DNA of 11,094 bases. Origin: Deltaproteobacteria bacterium. Lineage in GTDB: Bacteria; Desulfobacterota; Desulfobaccia; Desulfobaccales; Desulfobaccaceae. The DNA lies in NCBI GenBank assembly GCA_016874895.1, contig VGSX01000099.1, positions 1 through 11,094 of the forward strand, written 5' to 3'. Positions within the stretch are counted from its first letter, which is position 1. The number at the start of each line of letters is the position of its first letter. The notes under the pieces were generated by a model. It saw only the letters and a list, made by a program, of their open reading frames with translations, was not told where the DNA came from and did no database searches. Shown here one piece after another: positions 7,698-11,094 of the stretch. A program made the position numbers and the translations under genes.

Positions 7698-7726
7698 ATT
7701 ATGAACGTAATAGTTCACATAATCAA
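7698..7726 (-). promoter_or_regulatory. Candidate abiE operon promoter
   Basis: On the minus strand a -35 TTGATT (7721-7726) and a -10 CATAAT (7698-7703) are separated by exactly 17 nt, matching sigma-70 spacing with 4/6 and 5/6 consensus bases. It would give a leader of roughly 85-90 nt before the abiEi ATG. A second possible promoter closer to the gene is the extended -10 TGGTATACT (7656-7664), which lacks a good -35. Neither is proven. Confidence 0.5.
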
Positions 7727-7736
7727 TGAACTATTA
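7708..7736. promoter_or_regulatory. Inverted repeat around the abiE -35, candidate AbiEi operator
   Basis: TAATAGTTCA (7708-7717) and TGAACTATTA (7727-7736) are perfect 10-bp inverted arms separated by 9 nt, and a third TGAAC half-site lies at 7702-7706. The 9-nt spacer contains the candidate -35. A protein bound here would block polymerase. AbiEi proteins are known to autoregulate through inverted repeats upstream of the operon, so AbiEi is the likely ligand. The repeat is seen directly; the binding is inferred. Confidence 0.5.
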
Positions 7737-8009
7737 AGCTTATACGCTACTATTTTCGGCAACCAGTTGAAAAGCTTAGTGAAAAGGACCGATCCTTATA
7801 TTTGAAATCTTGGTTCGGCGGGTATGCCACAATCATCGGGGGCGATAAAGAGGCTGGGAGGACCCCCGGGAGGGCGAGTAGGTCGGCGAGTAGTTTGGGT
7901 TCAAACAGGGGTCACCGGGTGAACCTCCATTCCCTGAAAGGCCGGTAAGTCAAGGGTTTCAGCGGGCCCGCATTTTTCAGGAAGAGCCTTTCATGACGGC
8001 AACACCAGA

Positions 8010-8114
8010 TCAATCATGAGTAAGGGTGCCTTTTACTTTCAAATAGCCTTTCTCCAATCTTCCAATCCGTTCGGTGAGTCGGCCGAGCCGGTCCATGAAC
8101 TCACTCAAAACCAT
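8010..8114 (-). CDS. Possible 34-residue coiled-coil micro-ORF
   Basis: A short minus-strand ORF running from ATG 8114 to TGA 8010. The peptide begins MVLSEFMDRLGRLTERIGRL. Phe6, Leu10, Leu13, Ile17, Leu20, Tyr24 and Val27 follow a perfect 4-3 spacing, as in a short coiled coil or amphipathic helix, with Arg, Glu and Lys on the other faces. The ribosome site is weak (AAAGG about 10 nt upstream), and a TAG directly precedes the ATG in frame. It may be a real small protein, a SlyX-like fragment or the remnant of a larger gene. I see no strong promoter for it. Confidence 0.25.
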   Translation of the reverse strand: MVLSEFMDRLGRLTERIGRLEKGYLKVKGTLTHD

Positions 8115-8284
8115 CTAAACTTGGCCTTTGAGCGACCCGGAGTTAGACAGATCGCCTAAGTCATGAAATATCAGTGACTATGGTAGACCAGATTTTTCAG
8201 TACAAATATTAAAAGTAATTTCACTAACATACTATAATTATTCAGCATATTCCCTCACAAACATTTCTTGTAAATTCCCCTCCC

Positions 8285-8312
8285 TTGACAATCGTTATAT
8301 CTATTTTATATT
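8285..8312 (+). promoter_or_regulatory. Promoter of the chrB-like operon
   Basis: A perfect -35 TTGACA (8285-8290) lies 16 nt before a -10 TATATT (8307-8312, 5/6 matches). Transcription would start near 8319, giving a 5' leader of only about 13 nt before the ATG at 8332, with AGG (8319-8321) as the only Shine-Dalgarno candidate. This is the strongest-looking promoter in the window. Confidence 0.7.
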
Positions 8313-8327
8313 AGAAATAGGTATAAC
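8294..8327. promoter_or_regulatory. 34-bp near-perfect palindrome overlapping the chrB-like promoter, candidate operator
   Basis: GTTATATCTATTT (8294-8306) and AAATAGGTATAAC (8315-8327) are inverted copies matching at 12 of 13 positions around an 8-nt centre. The left arm fills the -35/-10 spacer, the -10 sits in the centre, and the right arm covers the predicted start of transcription. That is the geometry of a repressor operator. ChrB-type proteins are reported to control their own chr operons, so the product of the first gene is the first candidate ligand, but this is inferred. Confidence 0.6.
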
Positions 8328-8331
8328 AAAT

Positions 8332-9297
8332 ATGTGGCTCATTTTTTCCTATACGGTGCCCGCGAAGAATCCCAATGTCCGGGTGAAAGCCTGGCGGCGG
8401 CTCCAGGCGGTGGGGGCGGTGCAGCTCAAAAGCTCCCTCTACGTGCTGCCCTTCAACGAGACGAACTACGAACACCTCCAATGGCTGGCCCGGGAGGTGG
8501 AGGAACTGGGCGGGGAGGCGGTGTTCTTCCACTGCCCCGCGGTGGAGAACCTCACCGAAGCAGAGATCAAGGCTCTCTTCGGCAAGGCCAGGGGAGAGGA
8601 TTATTCCCGGCTGCACGAGGAGATGCAAGCCCTTACCAAAAGCCTGGAAGCCGGGGCTATGGAACCGGAGGACAAGATCAGGGAACTCCAGGCCGGCCTG
8701 AAAAAATTCACCAGGAAGTTCCAGGCCATCCAGGAGATCGACTTCTTCCCCACCGGGCAGGCGGAGCGGACGGCCATGCTTCTTGCTTCCCTGGCCGCAC
8801 GGCTCAAAGTTCTGACTGGCGAAGGCCCGGGCCCCGAGTCCCTGGAGATTCTGAAGAAAGAAGATTACCAGGGAAAGACCTGGGTCACCCGGGAGCGGCC
8901 TTACATCGACCGGCTGGCCTCCTTCTGGCTGGTCCGGCGCTTCATCGATGGTGATGCCAGGCTGGCCTTCATCTCGCCTCAAGAGGAAATGAAAAAAGAT
9001 CCCGGCTTGGTTTATTTCGACATGGCCGGCGCTGAGTTCACCCACCGGGACCAGCTCATCACCTTCGAGGTTTTAGCCGCCGCCTTCGGTCTCCAGGATC
9101 GGGGCACCACCCGCTTGGCCGCCTTGGTCCGGGCCATTGACTTAAAAGAGGACCTGGAGGGCCTGGAAGAGGCCAAGACCTTGAAGGATTTGGTGGATGG
9201 TTTGGTGAGCATAACCCCCAATGATGATGAGCTGGTCCAGCGGACCCTGCTCATCTTCGACGCACTCTATACAGCATATCAAGGAGGAACACCATGA
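8332..9297 (+). CDS. chrB: ChrB-like chromate resistance / regulatory protein
   Basis: A 321-residue protein of full ChrB length. The N-terminal domain (1-165) begins MWLIFSYTVPAKNPNVRVKA and continues with WRRLQAVGAVQLKSSLYVLP, the characteristic ChrB opening. A charged helical stretch (about 75-135) follows, then EIDFFP at 135-140. The C-terminal domain (about 183-321) carries WVTRERPYIDRLASFWLVRRFID, DGDARLAFI, VYFDMAGAEFTHRDQLITFE and GLQDRGTTRLAALVRAID, matching the ChrB C-terminal (PF09828-type) domain. No signal peptide is seen despite the old 'exported protein' label for that domain. In proteobacterial chr operons ChrB is a chromate-responsive regulator acting with the ChrA exporter; no chrA is in this window. 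Its stop overlaps the next ATG by 4 nt (ATGA). The symbol reflects family membership; chromate sensing here is unproven. Confidence 0.85.
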   Translation: MWLIFSYTVPAKNPNVRVKAWRRLQAVGAVQLKSSLYVLPFNETNYEHLQWLAREVEELGGEAVFFHCPAVENLTEAEIKALFGKARGEDYSRLHEEMQALTKSLEAGAMEPEDKIRELQAGLKKFTRKFQAIQEIDFFPTGQAERTAMLLASLAARLKVLTGEGPGPESLEILKKEDYQGKTWVTRERPYIDRLASFWLVRRFIDGDARLAFISPQEEMKKDPGLVYFDMAGAEFTHRDQLITFEVLAAAFGLQDRGTTRLAALVRAIDLKEDLEGLEEAKTLKDLVDGLVSITPNDDELVQRTLLIFDALYTAYQGGTP

Positions 9298-9845
9298 AAG
9301 ACGTGGCGATACATGTGGCCAAGCTCATGGCCGCGGCGGCCCGGACCGCGCCCAAAGGCGGCGGCAAGGATTTTTTGGAGATCGTGGTCATCGAGGCGGA
9401 GACCGACCTGAAGCGCATCGCGGAGAAGATGCGGGAATACGCCCCCAAGAGCACCAACGAGCCTTACTGGCTCCGGGACGCGGCCAACATCGAAGGAGCC
9501 CAGGCCCTGGTGCTCATCGGCTTGGCCCAATCCCATGCGGCTGGTTACGACTGCGGCGGCTGCGGCTACCCCTCCTGCAAGGAATTCGAGAAGAACCGGA
9601 ATTTCCAGGAAAAGGACCTGGGCTACGGCGGCCCTCACTGCGTCATGCGCATGATGGACATCGGGGTGGCCCTGTGCTCCGCGGCCAAGACCGCCAGCCT
9701 GCTCAACGTGGACAACCGCATCCAGCAGCGGGTGGGGGCCGCGGCCCGGGCTCTGGGTCTGATCCAGGCAGACGCGGTCATGGGTATCCCGGTGGGCATC
9801 TACGGCAAGAGCATCTTCTTCGACCGCAAGACTCCGGGGAAATGA
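9294..9845 (+). CDS. DUF2148-type ferredoxin-domain protein (4-Cys iron-sulfur motif)
   Basis: A 183-residue protein with AAGGAGG (9281-9287) 6 nt before the ATG, overlapping the chrB-like stop by 4 nt. The conserved core holds DCGGCGYPSCKEF with Cys87, Cys90 and Cys95 (CX2CX4C), then Cys116 in YGGPHCVMRMMDIG; Cys128 is a further conserved-looking cysteine. This spacing resembles the [4Fe-4S] 'Fes' fold of RnfB and corrinoid proteins, and fits the uncharacterised DUF2148 family found mainly in anaerobes and archaea. The C-terminal part (about 137-175, ending GIPVGIYGKSIFFDR) is also typical of the family. It is cytosolic, with no membrane segment. It may handle electrons or sense redox, and its coupling to ChrB suggests a role with an oxyanion such as chromate. 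The family assignment is good; the function is unknown. Confidence 0.8.
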   Translation: MKDVAIHVAKLMAAAARTAPKGGGKDFLEIVVIEAETDLKRIAEKMREYAPKSTNEPYWLRDAANIEGAQALVLIGLAQSHAAGYDCGGCGYPSCKEFEKNRNFQEKDLGYGGPHCVMRMMDIGVALCSAAKTASLLNVDNRIQQRVGAAARALGLIQADAVMGIPVGIYGKSIFFDRKTPGK

Positions 9846-9861
9846 GGAGATTGTCATCGGC

Positions 9862-11082
9862 ATGAACGTCTTCAACGCCCTCTGTTCCGTGGGCTTTTTG
9901 GCCCGCTTCTCCTACGCCCTGGCCCGGAACCCGGTCCTGCCGCTCTTCGCCCTCTACCTGGGGGCCGGGCCCGAGGCCATCGGCCTGGCCGTGGGCATCT
10001 CCACGGTCACCGGCATTTTCTTCAAGATGCCCTCCGGCGCCCTGTCTGATGTCATCGGGAGGCGCCGGACCCTGCTCATGGGCCTCACGGTTTTCGGGGT
10101 GATGCCCTTCTCCTATCTGCTCATCACCGACTACACCCTGCTCATTGTCATCCGCTTCCTGCACGGCCTGGCCACCGCCATCTACGGCCCGGTGGCCATG
10201 GCGGTGGTGGCGGACATCGCCGGGGCCCGGAAAGGCGAATGGCTCTCCTGGTTCTCCTCAGTGACCATTCTGGGGACGCTGGCGGGTGCGCCGGTGGGCG
10301 GTTTTCTGCTCACCTACGTGACCGCAACCAATGGCCCGACCCTGTATGACTTCCGCCTGGTCTTCCTGTTGAGCGGCTTGGCCGGGGCCGCCGCCCTGCT
10401 CCTGGGCCTCATCGCCTTGAGAGGCCACGAGACGGTGGCCCCCCACCCCGGGGCCCTGAAAGAACGTCTGGGCCGGTTTTTCTCCGGCATCAAGGAGGTG
10501 GTGAGCGACCGGCGGGTAGTCATCACCTCCAACATGGAGGGCCTGCAGAACCTGACGGTGGGGGCCCTGGAGGCCTTCCTGCCGGTGTACGCCGTCAAGG
10601 TGGCAGGGCTGAACGAGTTTCAGGCCGGCCTCCTGTGGGGCGTTCAGGTGCTCACCACCATTCTCTCCAAGCCCGTGATGGGGCGGATGTCCGACCGCTG
10701 GGGCCGCAAATCCATCATCGTCGCTGGTATGGTGCTGTGCGCCGGGTCCTTTGCAGCCATTCCGCTGCTCACGTCATTTTACTTGCTCCTGGTCACCGCC
10801 CTGGTCTTCGGTCTGGGGGAGGCCTTCGTCACTTCGTCGTCCGCAGCGCTGGTGGCCGACGTCTGCCAGGAGAAGCACTTCGGCGCAGCCATGGGCACCT
10901 TCGGCACCATCTTCGATGTGGGCCACGCCTCCGGCCCCATCCTGGCCGGGCTGCTCATCGCCCGCTTCGACTATCTCACCTCCTTTGCCATCATGGGCGC
11001 GCTGTTGCTCCTCGCCATCCCGGTCTTTCTCCTGGGAGTGGATGAGGGGAGAGACCGGACCGCGGCCGCCAAAGAAATTTGA
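9862..11082 (+). CDS. Major facilitator superfamily (MFS) transporter
   Basis: A 406-residue polytopic inner-membrane protein of typical 12-helix MFS length. Motif A occurs in both halves: GALSDVIGRRRTLLMG (59-74, with Asp63 and Arg67-69) and GRMSDRWGRKSIIVAG (274-289, with Asp278 and Arg282). The central cytoplasmic loop is about 187-220 (HETVAPHP to KEVVSDRR). TM1 carries ARNPVLPLFALYLGAG, a sequence common in drug/efflux-type MFS proteins. GAGGAGA (9844-9850) lies 11-12 nt before the ATG at 9862, a slightly long spacing, and the gene begins 16 nt after the DUF2148 stop, so it is the third gene of the operon. The substrate cannot be read from sequence. The ChrB neighbour suggests export of chromate, another oxyanion or a toxic metabolite, an inference from context. 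Confidence 0.88.
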   Translation: MNVFNALCSVGFLARFSYALARNPVLPLFALYLGAGPEAIGLAVGISTVTGIFFKMPSGALSDVIGRRRTLLMGLTVFGVMPFSYLLITDYTLLIVIRFLHGLATAIYGPVAMAVVADIAGARKGEWLSWFSSVTILGTLAGAPVGGFLLTYVTATNGPTLYDFRLVFLLSGLAGAAALLLGLIALRGHETVAPHPGALKERLGRFFSGIKEVVSDRRVVITSNMEGLQNLTVGALEAFLPVYAVKVAGLNEFQAGLLWGVQVLTTILSKPVMGRMSDRWGRKSIIVAGMVLCAGSFAAIPLLTSFYLLLVTALVFGLGEAFVTSSSAALVADVCQEKHFGAAMGTFGTIFDVGHASGPILAGLLIARFDYLTSFAIMGALLLLAIPVFLLGVDEGRDRTAAAKEI

Positions 11083-11094
11083 GGAATATGCCAT
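11083..11094 (+). other. Window end after the MFS gene; no gene call possible
   Basis: Twelve bases remain after the MFS stop. An ATG at 11088-11090 follows GAGGAA with almost no spacing, so it is not a convincing start. No terminator is visible in the available sequence, so the operon may continue. Confidence 0.3.

Larger units (their letters stand above)
7605..8331. other. Long intergenic region between the abiE and chrB-like operons
   Basis: About 730 bases with no convincing long gene. The part next to abiEi (7605-7800) is AT-rich and carries the abiE control signals. The middle (about 7815-7975) is GC-rich with short inverted repeats, including the 10-bp palindrome GCGGGCCCGC at 7962-7971. 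One short ORF with a heptad pattern lies at 8010-8114 on the minus strand. The part from 8160 to 8331 is AT-rich and ends in the chrB-like promoter. I see no tRNA, integrase remnant, insertion sequence ends or CRISPR repeat, and no convincing attachment-site repeat. Confidence 0.6.

Noticed and set aside
7895..7930. GGGTTCAAAC resembling a tRNA T-loop, suggesting a tRNA attachment site
   Set aside because: No matching T-stem, anticodon arm or acceptor stem can be built from the surrounding bases, so it is not a tRNA and the attachment-site idea is unsupported.
8130..8185. Minus-strand reading frame ending DLSNSGSLKGQV just before the micro-ORF
   Set aside because: The frame is open for only about 20 codons without a start codon and matches nothing I recognise. 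It may be a gene remnant but cannot be supported as a pseudogene.

Overview
The window joins the right-hand end of a tailed-phage genome, most likely a prophage, to a stretch of bacterial chromosome, with an abortive-infection/toxin-antitoxin cassette between them. Most genes are GC-rich, with good Shine-Dalgarno sites and tight stop/start overlaps. The anaerobe-type iron-sulfur protein beside a ChrB homologue, and the style of the phage structural genes, suggest a moderately GC-rich Gram-negative anaerobe, perhaps a Desulfobacterota (former Deltaproteobacteria) member. This assignment is inferred from gene content only and is weak.

Region 1 (1-5278, all + strand) is a late phage module. It holds the tail end of one structural gene, a 617-residue fibre-like protein with a poly-glycine hinge, two beta-sandwich/LamG-like structural proteins that probably decorate the tail or bind cell-surface glycans, a small membrane-anchored protein with a CxxC motif, a two-domain endolysin (peptidoglycan-binding domain plus a Cys/His NlpC/P60-like domain), and a two-helix membrane protein that is probably the holin. 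The genes are nearly contiguous and look like one transcription unit ending in lysis.

Region 2 (5390-7604, - strand, convergent with the phage genes) is visibly less GC-rich. It encodes an AbiE-type (type IV) pair: the AbiEi antitoxin/regulator, then an AbiEii nucleotidyltransferase toxin overlapping it by 8 nt. The toxin carries a long C-terminal extension that looks like a WYL-like beta domain followed by a C2HC zinc-binding tail. Upstream of abiEi is a promoter whose -35 lies between the arms of a perfect 10-bp inverted repeat, a good candidate for the autoregulatory operator.

Region 3 (7605-8331) is a roughly 730-bp gap, AT-rich at both ends with a GC-rich, hairpin-prone middle. It contains only a possible 34-codon ORF with a perfect heptad pattern. 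No tRNA, integrase or clear attachment site is visible, so the prophage boundary cannot be fixed.

Region 4 (8332-11082, + strand) is a three-gene operon: a full-length ChrB-like chromate-resistance/regulatory protein, a DUF2148-type protein with a four-cysteine iron-sulfur motif, and an MFS transporter. No chrA is present in the window. The operon starts at a strong-looking promoter whose -10 sits in the loop of a 34-bp near-perfect palindrome. The arrangement suggests a regulated oxyanion or metal stress/efflux unit in which the MFS protein may take the exporter role.
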